Origin: Agrobacterium tumefaciens
GTDB taxonomy: Bacteria; Pseudomonadota; Alphaproteobacteria; Rhizobiales; Rhizobiaceae
Direction of reading: 5' to 3'
DNA length: 64,000 bases
Assembly (NCBI RefSeq): GCF_017726655.1
Contig: NZ_CP072308.1
Span: 2,238,501-2,302,500, forward strand
The position numbers and the translations under genes were made by a program. Shown here one piece after another: positions 45,159 to 53,710 of this stretch (its first letter is position 1; each line of letters begins with the position of its first letter). Under the pieces are notes generated by a model. That model had not been told where the DNA came from. It was given only the letters and a program-made list of their open reading frames with translations, and did no database searches.

Positions 45159-45752
45159 ATGCCGAGACTGTTTACCGCCCTCGAAATTCCGCGCAATGCG
45201 GCGATGAGCCTTTCATTGTTGCGCGGTGGTCTGCCGGGAGCCCGGTGGATTGATGTGGAGAATTATCATATAACGCTGCGTTTCATCGGTGACATCGACG
45301 GTCGCACCGCCGACGAGGTCGTGGACAGGCTGGACCGGATCGACAGGCCGGAATTCCAGCTCAACCTAACCGGTATGGGCTCCTTCGGCTCGAAGAAGCC
45401 GCATTCGATCTGGGCTGGCGTTTCTCCTTCCCCGGAAATGAATGCGCTGCAGGCGGAAATCGAGAGAATCTGCCAGAGGATCGGTCTCCCGCCCGATCCA
45501 CGCAAGTTCATGCCGCACGTCACCCTGGCGCGGCTTCGCTCGTCGCGCCTTGATGATGTCGTCCACTACCTCTCGGGGCGGGGCAATTTCCGCACCTCGC
45601 CCTTCACGGTCGGCCGTTTCGTGCTGATGTCGTCGAAGGAATCGGTGGGCGGCGGGCCTTACATCGTTGAGGAGGCCTTCCCGCTCCACGAGGCGCGGTC
45701 GAGCTCCGTCTTTTCAAGCAGCGATCTGCATCCCGTCAAAAGCATGGTGTAG
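45159..45752 (+). CDS. thpR: RNA 2',3'-cyclic phosphodiesterase
   Basis: 2H phosphoesterase (LigT/ThpR family) that opens 2',3'-cyclic phosphates on RNA ends. The 197-residue protein has the two HxT motifs as YHITLRF and PHVTLARL, about 90 residues apart, forming the active site. The frame is open from 45105, but ATG 45159 has a GGGGAG site upstream and starts MPRLFTALEIP, the family N-terminus. It follows tesA on the same strand. Its last 94 bases overlap the end of the convergent phosphatase gene in an opposite frame, so the C-terminus of one of the two proteins may be less constrained. Confidence 0.92.
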   Translation: MPRLFTALEIPRNAAMSLSLLRGGLPGARWIDVENYHITLRFIGDIDGRTADEVVDRLDRIDRPEFQLNLTGMGSFGSKKPHSIWAGVSPSPEMNALQAEIERICQRIGLPPDPRKFMPHVTLARLRSSRLDDVVHYLSGRGNFRTSPFTVGRFVLMSSKESVGGGPYIVEEAFPLHEARSSSVFSSSDLHPVKSMV

Positions 45753-46165
45753 ACGCGGAGGAACCCATTCTCGGCCCCATAATAGGGGTCGGGGACGTCC
45801 TGCGAGCAGCCTGTGGCATATTCCATGAAGAGGTGGATTTTGTGCCGGTGCTCGGGCGCGCTTGTTTGAAGCAGGTTTGCCAGATTGGTTCGGTCCATCG
45901 CCAGTATCAGATCGAAGGTCTGGAAATCTGTCTGGTTGACCTGCCTTGCCCGCTGCCGTGAAATATCGGTTTCGTGCTGGCGTGCGATGGCGATAGACCG
46001 CGGGTCAGGCGCGTCACCTGCGTGCCAGCCGCCGGTGCCGGCCGAATCGATGGTATACTGGCCCTTTAAGCCCGGCTCGTCACACAGCTTTCTCAAAATG
46101 CCTTCGGCGAGCGGGGAACGGCAGATATTGCCCATGCAGACAAAAAGAATAGCTGTATGTTTCAT
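45659..46165 (-). CDS. Low molecular weight protein-tyrosine phosphatase
   Basis: Cysteine phosphatase of 168 residues. The P-loop is VCMGNICRS (Cys10 to Arg16) and the general acid Asp sits in DPYYG. This family dephosphorylates tyrosine residues of bacterial kinases and also related substrates. No BY-kinase or polysaccharide gene is adjacent, so the target is unknown. The C-terminal 30 residues overlap antisense with thpR by 94 bases; the catalytic part does not. ATG 46165 starts MKHTAILFVCMGN, as expected for the family. Confidence 0.93.
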   Translation of the reverse strand: MKHTAILFVCMGNICRSPLAEGILRKLCDEPGLKGQYTIDSAGTGGWHAGDAPDPRSIAIARQHETDISRQRARQVNQTDFQTFDLILAMDRTNLANLLQTSAPEHRHKIHLFMEYATGCSQDVPDPYYGAENGFLRVYTMLLTGCRSLLEKTELDRASWSGKASSTM

Positions 46166-46223
46166 GGAAAATGCGTCGATCCGGTGGTTGAAGCGTTAAG
46201 AGGTCTGAATTGGAGGTTAGTTC

Positions 46224-46529
46224 ATGAAATATCCCAGACTGGAACCTGACGCCATAGAACAGGGGCTTTCAAAGCTGGAAGGCTGGTCTTTGCGAGAAGA
46301 CGGCGCGGCCATTGTCCGTGCGTTCAAGTTCGCGAGTTTTGCGGAAGCTTTCGGCTTCATGGCCGAGGCGGCGCTCGCCGCGGAGAAGCTCAATCATCAT
46401 CCTGAATGGTCGAATGTCTATTCACGCGTGAAAGTGTGTTTGACCACGCATGACTCTCAGGGCGTCACGGAACGGGATTTCCTTCTTGCGGAGGCCATGC
46501 AGAAAGCGGCGGCCGGGCGGGGGAATTGA
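46224..46529 (+). CDS. phhB: Pterin-4a-carbinolamine dehydratase
   Basis: Removes water from 4a-hydroxytetrahydropterin after aromatic hydroxylation and so recycles the pterin cofactor. The 101-residue protein has the active-site signature [32 protein letters not shown], with the conserved His-His-Pro-Glu-Trp and the second His. It begins at ATG 46224 after a GGAGGT site. No phenylalanine hydroxylase gene is adjacent; the protein may also serve other pterin-dependent enzymes. The DUF1232 gene follows after 51 bases. Confidence 0.95.
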   Translation: MKYPRLEPDAIEQGLSKLEGWSLREDGAAIVRAFKFASFAEAFGFMAEAALAAEKLNHHPEWSNVYSRVKVCLTTHDSQGVTERDFLLAEAMQKAAAGRGN

Positions 46530-46580
46530 ACGGCGGCCTTTCAAACCCATATAATAGCCGTGACCAGAGGACCGTCGATC

Positions 46581-46961
46581 ATGGATGATGTGAAAATCGG
46601 TGAAATTCTTCTGCCGGGTGAAACCGACAAGCAGCGTGAGCGCGAAGAGGTTGTTCGGGCCAAGTTCTGGCCGAAACTGAAGCGCGTCATGGCGAAGGTG
46701 CCGTTTGCCCGCGATGCGGCCGCTGCCTATTACTGTGCAGTCGATCGCGACACGCCGCTGCGCGCCAAGGGGATTATCCTGGCTGCGCTCGCTTATTTCA
46801 TCATGCCATTCGACGCCGTGCCCGACATGCTGGCGGTCGTCGGTTTTACCGATGATATTGCAGTCATCACCGCAGCTCTCGCGATGATCCGCGCCCATAT
46901 CAAGATGGAGCATTACGATGCAGCCGATGCCATGTTGAAGAGGCAGCAGGAAGCGGAGTAA
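46581..46961 (+). CDS. YkvA-family (DUF1232) membrane protein
   Basis: Small protein of 126 residues of the DUF1232/YkvA family, with unknown function. The family hallmark is RAKGIILAALAYFIMPFDAVPDMLAVVGFTDD, a hydrophobic hairpin with the PxDxxPD motif. The N-terminal part is polar with many basic and acidic residues. The open frame starts at GTG 46560, but ATG 46581 (MDDVKIGEILLPGE), with GAGGACC upstream, is preferred. A terminator follows at 47042. The family is linked by some to protein-membrane association, but no role is proven. Confidence 0.85.
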   Translation: MDDVKIGEILLPGETDKQREREEVVRAKFWPKLKRVMAKVPFARDAAAAYYCAVDRDTPLRAKGIILAALAYFIMPFDAVPDMLAVVGFTDDIAVITAALAMIRAHIKMEHYDAADAMLKRQQEAE

Positions 46962-47041
46962 CGCCTCTGTGATGCCGCGCAATGGCGCTGCCGGATGCCT
47001 GACAAATTCTTGCCTGAATTTGTGTGTCATACACACGACTG

Positions 47042-47062
47042 AAGGGCGTTTTGCGCCCTTTT
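47042..47062 (+). terminator. Terminator after the DUF1232 gene
   Basis: AAGGGCG and CGCCCTT pair over 7 bp around a TTTTG loop, followed by TT. It lies 81 bases after the DUF1232 stop. Confidence 0.6.
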
Positions 47063-47257
47063 CCTCAGGGCGTCGGGAGTCGCCAATCTGTAACACTGCA
47101 AGACGTTTCCGGCTTTTTATGCATGTTGTTGACGGTTTGGTAACCGCTTCCCGACCACAATGAGAAAAGACGATCCGCACCTGAACGTGGCCGATCCAGA
47201 CTCTGGGCTCGCCGATGCTTCGGGCCAATGGAAGACAATAACCCGGCAGGAAATTTC

Positions 47258-47761
47258 ATGTTTGTAAGAAGTGTAGCAACCGCAGCGGCCATTTTGCTGA
47301 CCAGCGTCGGCGTAGCATCTGCACAGTCGCCCACGCGTATCCAGCAGTTCAATGCCTGGGGTGCGTATTCGTACAAATCGGGCAACAGCACCGTCTGCTA
47401 CGTTCTTTCCATCCCCACCTCCAAGGAACCGGCCAGCGTCGACCACGGCGATATCTTCTTCATCGTCTCACAGCGCCCTGGCCAGAATATCTCGTATGAG
47501 CCGCAGGCCATGGTGGGTTACCCGCTGAAGCAGGGTTCCAAGGTCAATGTGACGATCGACAACAAGAACTTCGTCATGTTCACCAAGGACAAGGCTGCCT
47601 GGGTTGAAAACGCGGCTGAAGAGCCTGCTCTCGTGGCTGCGATGAAGGGCGGCAAATCGATGACCGTCAAGGCGGTTTCCGGCCGCGGCACAGCGACGTC
47701 CTACTCCTACTCTCTCTCGGGTATTTCGGCCGCTCTCAAGCAGATCGAGAGCTGCAAGTAA
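47258..47761 (+). CDS. Invasion-associated locus B (IalB) family protein
   Basis: Predicted periplasmic or outer-membrane-associated protein of 167 residues. The signal peptide is cleaved after about residue 22 (VGVASAQ), and the mature IalB domain contains WGAYSYKSGNSTVCYVLS, VSQRPGQNISYEPQAMVGYPL and a final ESCK. The paired cysteines in CYV and SCK may form a disulfide. The family name comes from a Bartonella invasion factor. In plant-associated and soil rhizobia it is a general envelope protein of unknown function. ATG 47258 is chosen over 47228 because it starts the signal peptide and has AGGAAA upstream. A terminator follows. Confidence 0.88.
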   Translation: MFVRSVATAAAILLTSVGVASAQSPTRIQQFNAWGAYSYKSGNSTVCYVLSIPTSKEPASVDHGDIFFIVSQRPGQNISYEPQAMVGYPLKQGSKVNVTIDNKNFVMFTKDKAAWVENAAEEPALVAAMKGGKSMTVKAVSGRGTATSYSYSLSGISAALKQIESCK

Positions 47762-47784
47762 TTCCGACTCCCTCGGATTTTATG

Positions 47785-47807
47785 ATGGCCGGTCAATGAC
47801 CGGCCAT
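47785..47807 (+). terminator. Terminator after the IalB gene
   Basis: ATGGCCGGT and ACCGGCCAT pair over 9 bp around CAATG, followed by TTTGCGTTTTTG. It ends the IalB transcript. Confidence 0.7.
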
Positions 47808-47851
47808 TTGCGTTTTTGCCAGTTTGATGCTAAAGGCGCGGCAACATTGAC

Positions 47852-47880
47852 AGGCGGAGGCGCTAAACGTGCTCCGCCTT
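47852..47880 (+). promoter_or_regulatory. Hairpin in the rlmN leader
   Basis: AGGCGGAG and CTCCGCCT form an 8-bp stem with a 12-base loop, 80 bases before the rlmN start, followed by TTGATTTTC. It could be a second terminator for the IalB transcript or an rlmN leader element. Confidence 0.45.
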
Positions 47881-47959
47881 TGATTTTCTCGACATGCAGA
47901 CGAATTCCCGCCGATTTAACAGGCCGGTCGCGCGACGCATGGAACGATGGGATAATGTA

Positions 47960-49198
47960 ATGTCCGTTATGGAAGCTCCTGCCGGCCTGGCAGTCAAAGC
48001 CCCGCTGATCGCCAACAGCGACCTCATGTCCGGCAAGCCGTCCCTGATCGGGATGACGCGCGAGGAAATGGGCGACGCTTTGGCCGAAATCGGTGTGCCG
48101 CAGAAGCAGGTGAAGATGCGCGTCAGCCAGTTGTGGAACTGGCTCTATGTGCGCGGCGTCTCCGATTTCGACAACATGACAAATGTTGCCAAGGAACTTC
48201 GCGAGAAGCTGAAGGCCGCCTTCACCATCGCCCGACCTGAAATCGTCGAGGAGCAGATCTCCAATGACGGCACCCGCAAATGGCTGATGCGTTTTCCGCC
48301 GCGCGGGGCAGGTCGCCCGGTCGAGATTGAAACGGTCTACATCCCGGAAGAAGGCCGCGGCACGCTGTGCATCTCAAGCCAGGTCGGCTGTTCGTTGACC
48401 TGTTCTTTCTGTCACACCGGCACGCAGCGTCTGGTGCGCAATCTCACGGCCGAGGAAATCCTCTCGCAGCTGCTGCTGGCGCGTGACCGGCTTGGTGATT
48501 TTCCTGACGGTTCGACGCCGGTCGGCGCCTATGTCCCGAGCGAAGGCCGAAAGGTTTCCAACATCGTCATGATGGGCATGGGCGAGCCGCTCTATAATTT
48601 CGAGCATGTGAAGACCGCGCTTTTGATCGCCACAGATGGTGACGGCCTGTCGCTCTCCAAGCGACGCGTCACCCTTTCCACCTCGGGAGTCGTGCCGGAA
48701 ATCTTCCGCACGGGCGATGAGATCGGCGTGATGCTGGCGATTTCGCTGCACGCGGTGCGTGATGAGCTGCGCGACATGCTCGTGCCCATCAACAAGAAAT
48801 ATCCGCTGAAAGAGCTGATCGAGGCCTGCCGCAACTATCCGGGCCTCTCCAATGCCCGGCGCATCACTTTCGAATATGTGATGCTGAAGGACGTCAACGA
48901 CAGCCTGGAGGACGCCAAGATGCTCGTGCAGCTGCTGAAGGGCGTTCCGGCCAAGATCAACCTCATTCCATTTAATCCGTGGCCGGGCACAAATTACCAG
49001 TGCTCCGACTGGGCGCAGATCGAAAAGTTTGCGGATTTCATCAATCAGGCGGGTTACGCCTCGCCGATCCGGACACCGCGCGGCCGCGACATTCTCGCCG
49101 CCTGCGGTCAGTTGAAGTCGGAATCGGAACGGATGCGCAAGACCGAAAGACTGGCTTTCGAGGCCATGATGATCGCAAACCACGGCGCGGATGACTGA
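47960..49198 (+). CDS. rlmN: 23S rRNA A2503 / tRNA A37 C2-methyltransferase
   Basis: Radical-SAM enzyme that methylates C2 of A2503 in 23S rRNA and A37 in some tRNAs. The 412-residue protein has the cluster motif CSLTCSFC preceded by QVGCS, and GEPLYN as the SAM-binding GGE-like motif. A late catalytic Cys is in ACGQLKSE. The frame is open from 47894; ATG 47960 ([10 protein letters not shown]) is chosen, and the second ATG at 47969 is also possible. An extended N-terminus before the RlmN core is common in rhizobia. Start is preceded by a hairpin-bearing leader. Confidence 0.95.
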   Translation: MSVMEAPAGLAVKAPLIANSDLMSGKPSLIGMTREEMGDALAEIGVPQKQVKMRVSQLWNWLYVRGVSDFDNMTNVAKELREKLKAAFTIARPEIVEEQISNDGTRKWLMRFPPRGAGRPVEIETVYIPEEGRGTLCISSQVGCSLTCSFCHTGTQRLVRNLTAEEILSQLLLARDRLGDFPDGSTPVGAYVPSEGRKVSNIVMMGMGEPLYNFEHVKTALLIATDGDGLSLSKRRVTLSTSGVVPEIFRTGDEIGVMLAISLHAVRDELRDMLVPINKKYPLKELIEACRNYPGLSNARRITFEYVMLKDVNDSLEDAKMLVQLLKGVPAKINLIPFNPWPGTNYQCSDWAQIEKFADFINQAGYASPIRTPRGRDILAACGQLKSESERMRKTERLAFEAMMIANHGADD

Positions 49199-49306
49199 AT
49201 AAGTTAAAACTGGGCCATAAAGCTGGCTTTGGCGCTGTTCTTCGATTGATTTCGGCCGGTCTTGTTTTTAAGAAAGCGGCAATAAGAAACCAACTGGAGG
49301 AAACCC

Positions 49307-50260
49307 ATGCGCGCACTCATTCTGGCCCTTGCCGCAGCGACAGCGCTCGCTCTGCCGGCAAAGGCTGAAACCGTCACCGTTGCCGTTACCGCCATTGTCG
49401 AACATCCGGCGCTCGATGCTGCCCGTGATGGCGTCAAGGCAGCGCTTGCCGAGGCCGGCTACAAGGAAGGCGACAACCTCAAGTTCCTCTACGAGTCCGC
49501 GCAGGGCAACCCCGGGACTGCAGCGCAGATCGCGCGCCAGTTCGTGGGCGAGGCTCCCAATGTGATCGTGCCGATCTCTACCCCATCCGCGCAGGCCGTC
49601 GTTGCCGCCACGCGTGACATTCCTGTCGTCTTCACGGCGGTTTCCGATCCTGTCGGCGCACAGCTGGTCAAGGACATGCAGAAACCCGGCCGCAACGTGA
49701 CAGGACTTTCCGACATGTTGCCGGTTGCCGAGCATCTCGCGCTCATCAAGGAAATCTCGCCGAACGCCAAGTCCATCGGCTTCATCTACAACTCTGCCGA
49801 AGCGAATTCCGTCTCGACGCTTGCGCTCCTCAAGACGGAAGCCGAGAAGGCTGGCCTGAAGGTTGTCGAATCCGTCGCGACAAAGTCCGCTGAAGTTCAG
49901 GGTGCAACCCGCGCCCTGGTGGGCAAGGCGGACGTGATCTACGTTCCGACCGATAACACCATCGTTTCCGCTTTCGAAGCGGCAGCCGGCGTTGCGGCTG
50001 AAGCCAAGATCCCGCTTTATGCCGCTGACACCGACTCGGTCGCCCGCGGCGCGGTTGCGGCCCTGGGCTTCAACTATTTCGACGTCGGCAAGCAGACCGG
50101 TGCCGTTGTTGTCCGCATCCTCAAGGGTGAAAAGCCAGGCGACATCCCGGCCACCGTTGCTGTCGGCACCGATCTGGTAATCAACAAGAAGGCCGCCGAA
50201 AAGGTCGGCGTTAGCTTTCCGGAAAGCGTGACGAAGCGCGCCACCAAGGTCATCGACTAA
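49307..50260 (+). CDS. ABC transporter substrate-binding protein (TrpX/DUF534 family)
   Basis: Periplasmic binding protein of 317 residues. It has a clean signal peptide ending around LPAKA, then a two-lobed fold of the peripla_BP/DUF534 group, with ALDAARDGVKAALAEAGYKEGDN, RQFVGEAPNVIVPIST and GFNYFDVGKQTGAVVVRIL. Relatives in Streptococcus and Thermotoga bind tryptophan or phenylalanine, so an amino acid or aromatic ligand is a fair guess but not shown. It is the first gene of a three-gene ABC importer. A strong hairpin with a T-run follows it and should reduce read-through into the permease and ATPase genes. Confidence 0.87.
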   Translation: MRALILALAAATALALPAKAETVTVAVTAIVEHPALDAARDGVKAALAEAGYKEGDNLKFLYESAQGNPGTAAQIARQFVGEAPNVIVPISTPSAQAVVAATRDIPVVFTAVSDPVGAQLVKDMQKPGRNVTGLSDMLPVAEHLALIKEISPNAKSIGFIYNSAEANSVSTLALLKTEAEKAGLKVVESVATKSAEVQGATRALVGKADVIYVPTDNTIVSAFEAAAGVAAEAKIPLYAADTDSVARGAVAALGFNYFDVGKQTGAVVVRILKGEKPGDIPATVAVGTDLVINKKAAEKVGVSFPESVTKRATKVID

Positions 50261-50281
50261 ACCGAAACCGGCATAAATAAC

Positions 50282-50310
50282 CGGGCGGCGTGATATGCGC
50301 CGCCCGTTTT
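50282..50310 (+). terminator. Intercistronic attenuating terminator
   Basis: CGGGCGGCG and CGCCGCCCG form a perfect 9-bp stem around TGATATG, followed by TTTT. It sits between the binding-protein gene and the permease gene and should make the binding protein the most abundant product. Confidence 0.8.
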
Positions 50311-50367
50311 ACGTGGCACTGTCTGTGCCCGTCTCCGCCAAACGGCGGCAATAACAAGGACATTACC

Positions 50368-51249
50368 GTGAGCCAAATCGCCTTTTGGGGTGCCGTGGAG
50401 CTGGGACTGGTCTTCGCTTTCGTGGCGATCGGCGTCTATCTCGCTTTCCGCGTGCTTGATTTTCCTGACCTGACTGTGGACGGTTCCTTTCCGCTCGGCG
50501 CTGCTGTGGCGGCCGTGCTGATCATTGCCGGTTTGAATGCCTGGGTTGCGACGGCGATTGCCATGGTTGCCGGCGCCGCTGCCGGTATCGTGACCGCAAC
50601 GCTCAACGTGCGTTTCAAAATTCTGAACCTGCTTGCCTCGATCCTGACGATGATCGCGCTGTTTTCGGTCAATCTACGGGTTATGGGAAAGCCGAATGTG
50701 GCGTTGCTCAATCAGGACACGATGATCTCGCCGTTTTACGGGCTTGGTCTCTCGGAATATCTGGTGCGACCGCTTTTTGTTGGCTTGCTCGTGCTGATCG
50801 CGGTCATTCTCGTCTGGCGCTTCCTGGAAAGCGATGCGGGGCTGGCCATGCGGGCAACGGGTGCCAACGCGCGGATGGCGCGGGCGCAGGGTGTGAAGAC
50901 GGGCAACCAGATCTATCTCGGCATGGCGCTTTCGAACGCCTTGGTAGCCCTCGGCGGCGCTCTGTTTGCCCAGACTAATGGTTTTGCCGATGTGACATCA
51001 GGCGTTGGCACCATTGTCGTAGGCCTAGCAGCCGTCATTATCGGTGAAACGCTATTCGGTGCCCGTGGCATCCTGATCGTGCTGATCGGCTGTGTCTTTG
51101 GCTCCATCGCCTACCGTCTCGCGATCCAGCTTGCCCTGTCGAGCGATGTGCTGGGTCTCAAGGCATCCGATCTCAATTTCGTAACGGCGGTTCTGGTGGC
51201 CATTGCACTCATCCTGCCGCGACTGCGCCGCGGGGGAGCAACATCATGA
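50368..51249 (+). CDS. ABC transporter permease, branched-chain/TrpY-like
   Basis: Inner membrane permease of 293 residues with about eight to nine helices, of the BPD_transp_2 (LivH/TrpY-like) class, as expected for a DUF534-type binding protein. Seen are VLDFPDLTVDGSFPLGAAVAA, GLAMRATGANARMARAQGV and VGLAAVIIGETLFGARGIL. The frame is open from 50290, but GTG 50368, with AAGGA just upstream, gives the family start. The stop overlaps the ATPase start by four bases (ATGA). It is the second gene of the importer. Confidence 0.88.
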   Translation: MSQIAFWGAVELGLVFAFVAIGVYLAFRVLDFPDLTVDGSFPLGAAVAAVLIIAGLNAWVATAIAMVAGAAAGIVTATLNVRFKILNLLASILTMIALFSVNLRVMGKPNVALLNQDTMISPFYGLGLSEYLVRPLFVGLLVLIAVILVWRFLESDAGLAMRATGANARMARAQGVKTGNQIYLGMALSNALVALGGALFAQTNGFADVTSGVGTIVVGLAAVIIGETLFGARGILIVLIGCVFGSIAYRLAIQLALSSDVLGLKASDLNFVTAVLVAIALILPRLRRGGATS

Positions 51250-52040
51250 TCTCGCTTTCCGATATTCAGGTCGTTTTCGGGCGCGGCACGCCGCTGCAGA
51301 AGCAGGCTCTCGCCAAGATCGACCTCACGATTGAAGATGGCTCCTTCGTCACCGTCATTGGCTCGAACGGCGCCGGAAAATCGACGCTGCTCGGTGTTCT
51401 GGCCGGCGATGTGCTGCCGACGGCAGGCAAGGTGATGATCGGCGGTGCCGATGTCACTCGCAAACCGACCGCTAGCCGGGCGGGACGAGTAGCGCGCGTG
51501 TTTCAGGATCCGCTGGCCGGTAGCTGCGGCGCGCTCACCATTGAGGAGAACCTGGCGCTTGCGGCATCCCGTGGCGAGCGTCGCGGCCTTCTGCCGGCGC
51601 TCGGCCGCGGCCGACGCGACTTCTTCAAGGAGCGCATCGCCTCCCTCAATCTCGGTCTCGAAAATCGCCTTAAAGACCGCATGGACCTTCTGTCGGGTGG
51701 TCAGAGGCAGGCGGTCTCGCTCGTCATGGCGACGCTTTCGGGCTCGGACGTTCTGCTGCTCGACGAACATACGGCTGCACTCGATCCCGGCATGGCGGAA
51801 TTCGTCATGGAGCTGACCCGCAAGGTGGTGGAGGAGCGCAAGCTCACAACACTGATGGTCACCCATTCCATGCGTCAGGCGCTGGATTACGGCACGCGCA
51901 CGATCATGCTGCATGCCGGTGAAATCGTGCTCGACGTGTCCGGCGAAAGCCGCAAGGGTCTTCAGGTCGAAGATCTCATCGACATGTTCCGCAAGATCCG
52001 CGGCCAGACGCTCGATGATGACGAGCTGTTGATCGGCTGA
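51246..52040 (+). CDS. ABC transporter ATP-binding protein
   Basis: ATPase of the three-gene importer. It has 264 residues with Walker A GSNGAGKST, the Q-loop in RVFQDPLAG, the signature LLSGGQRQAVSLVMA, Walker B LLLLDEHTAALDP (with His in place of Pro) and H-loop VTHSM. The Walker B reading DEHTAALDP is known from TrpZ-type and related ATPases and is not a defect. It overlaps the permease by four bases and is followed by an intrinsic terminator. Confidence 0.9.
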   Translation: MISLSDIQVVFGRGTPLQKQALAKIDLTIEDGSFVTVIGSNGAGKSTLLGVLAGDVLPTAGKVMIGGADVTRKPTASRAGRVARVFQDPLAGSCGALTIEENLALAASRGERRGLLPALGRGRRDFFKERIASLNLGLENRLKDRMDLLSGGQRQAVSLVMATLSGSDVLLLDEHTAALDPGMAEFVMELTRKVVEERKLTTLMVTHSMRQALDYGTRTIMLHAGEIVLDVSGESRKGLQVEDLIDMFRKIRGQTLDDDELLIG

Positions 52041-52051
52041 TGAATGATCCG

Positions 52052-52076
52052 AAAGGCGCCAGCGGGCGCCTTTTTT
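52052..52076 (+). terminator. Terminator of the ABC importer operon
   Basis: GGCGCC and GGCGCC (self-complementary) pair around an AGCG loop, flanked by AAA and followed by TTTTTT. It ends the operon just before the convergent LysE gene. Confidence 0.85.
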
Positions 52077-52081
52077 GTCCC

Positions 52082-52729
52082 TTATCGCGTCTGCGTGAGG
52101 AAAATCTTGACGGCGAAAAGCGAGAAGACACCGGCGATCGTGTAATCCAGTCCGCGCAGAACTTTGCGATTGCGCTGCAGCCAGGCGGAGAGAACATCGG
52201 CGGCGACAACGATGCCGATGCCGATCGGCAGTGCGACGATGATGGACCAGATGCCAAGGAAGATCAGCTTTCCGGTCACATGCGGATCGGATGCGCTGAC
52301 GAATTGCGGCAGGAAGGTCATGAAAAAGATGATGACCTTGGGATTGAGCAGATTGACCCAGATGCCGTTCAGCAGGGCAGATTTCAACGACGACTGCTGT
52401 TTTTCGCCTGTCGTCTTGACCATGACGAAATCCGAGCCCTTGCGGATCGCCTGAATGGCCAGCCAGACCAGATAGGCGGCTCCGCCGGTCTTCAGGATCA
52501 GAAAAGCCGTTGGCGATGCGACGATGAGGGCGGCGACGCCGAAAGCCACCAGCATCGTATGCACGGTGATGCCGAGATTGGTTCCCACAAGGGTCATGAA
52601 ACCCGCAGCACGGCCCTCGCGTATCGACCGGCTGATCCACAACGTCATGTCGGGCCCGGGCGTGACCGCCAGCAGCAGGATGGCGACGGTGAAGGCGGCA
52701 AGTGTTGGCAGGCTCGGAACGAAATCCAT
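52082..52729 (-). CDS. LysE-family amino-acid exporter
   Basis: Inner membrane exporter of 215 residues with six helices, RhtB/LysE type. The start MDFVPSLPTLAAFTVAILLL leads into AVTPGPDMTLWISRSIREGRAAG, the family signature, and the middle has LLNGIWVNLLNPKVIIFFMTFLPQFV. Such proteins export homoserine, threonine, lysine or other amino acids by proton antiport. The frame extends to 52789, but the 52729 start is the family N-terminus. It may be read with the SDR gene upstream (126-base gap). Substrate is not inferable. Confidence 0.88.
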   Translation of the reverse strand: MDFVPSLPTLAAFTVAILLLAVTPGPDMTLWISRSIREGRAAGFMTLVGTNLGITVHTMLVAFGVAALIVASPTAFLILKTGGAAYLVWLAIQAIRKGSDFVMVKTTGEKQQSSLKSALLNGIWVNLLNPKVIIFFMTFLPQFVSASDPHVTGKLIFLGIWSIIVALPIGIGIVVAADVLSAWLQRNRKVLRGLDYTIAGVFSLFAVKIFLTQTR

Positions 52730-52855
52730 CGCGGCACCCGTGAAATCCAGAGATTTTTGTTGCTTAACGCGATTTCGGGTTTGTGCCAATGGCCTGATGC
52801 AAAGTCGCGGGAGGGAGGAGGCCGCCGCACCCGGTGCTGCACGGCGGCAGGAAGG

Positions 52856-53710
52856 TCAGCTCTTTAAAAAGCTGGTGAAGGCCCCGGAATAATCGGGGTG
52901 CCAGCGAGAGAGCGGCGGGCGGTTCTCAACGATGTCTTGCGCTGCCCAGAGAATCCGCTTCTCGTCGGTCGGGCGGTCAACTTCACCGTCCGGGCAAAGA
53001 ATATAGAAATCGCCGCGGCAAATGCTGTCGATCATGAAATCGACGGTCTGTTCACTGGTCCAGGCGCCCTCAGGCTTCTCAGTCCTGCCATGGGCGGTGA
53101 GGCCGGTGAAGACGAAACCGGGGATCAGCAAGTGAGCGGAAACCGCGCCGTTCGGCATATTGCGCAGCTCGTGCTGAAGCGCCTCCGTAAAAGTTTTCAC
53201 ACCTGATTTCGAGACGTTGTAGGCGGGATCGCCCGGCGGCGTGGTGATGCCTTGTTTCGAGCCCGTGTTGACGATGAGGGCGGGTTCACCATGGGCGACC
53301 ATCCCCTGACCGAAGACACGCGCGCCGTTGATGACGCCCATCAGGTTGACGCTTACGATCCTGTCCCAATTTGCCTGCGGTCCGAAGATGGCGCTGCCGG
53401 GCTGGATGCCGGCATTGTTCATGAGCACGTGAACGCGCCCGAAACGCTGGATAACCGCGCGTTCCAGCGCCTCCAGCTCATCCAGCTTCGCCACGTCGGT
53501 CGGGATGGCGACGATCTGCGCTTCGCCGTCTTTGGCAAGCGCCAAAACGTCTGCATGGGCGGCGGCAAGCTTTTCGCCATCGAGATCGACGAGCACGACA
53601 CTCATGCCGAAGCTCGCGAATTTGCGGGCGGCGGCCAGTCCGATGCCGGAGGCAGCACCGGTGATAACGGCGACATTATCTTCCTTGAATGCGGGGTGGA
53701 TGGTCGTCAT
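52856..53710 (-). CDS. Short-chain dehydrogenase/reductase
   Basis: NAD(P)-dependent oxidoreductase of 284 residues, classical SDR. The cofactor motif is TGAASGIG, the structural NNAG motif is present, and catalysis is by Ser (NTGSKQG) and YNVSK. VVLVDLDGEK places an Asp after beta-2, which usually favours NAD over NADP. The frame is open to 53794, but ATG 53710, with GAAGGAGA upstream, begins MTTIHPAFKEDN. The C-terminal extension past the fold (residues 245-284) is longer than usual. Substrate is unknown, and it sits by a LysE exporter on the same strand. Confidence 0.88.
   Translation of the reverse strand: MTTIHPAFKEDNVAVITGAASGIGLAAARKFASFGMSVVLVDLDGEKLAAAHADVLALAKDGEAQIVAIPTDVAKLDELEALERAVIQRFGRVHVLMNNAGIQPGSAIFGPQANWDRIVSVNLMGVINGARVFGQGMVAHGEPALIVNTGSKQGITTPPGDPAYNVSKSGVKTFTEALQHELRNMPNGAVSAHLLIPGFVFTGLTAHGRTEKPEGAWTSEQTVDFMIDSICRGDFYILCPDGEVDRPTDEKRILWAAQDIVENRPPLSRWHPDYSGAFTSFLKS

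Noticed and set aside
51111..52640. A 509-codon minus-strand frame over the ABC ATPase and part of LysE
   Set aside because: It overlaps genes with clear motifs on both strands and crosses a terminator.
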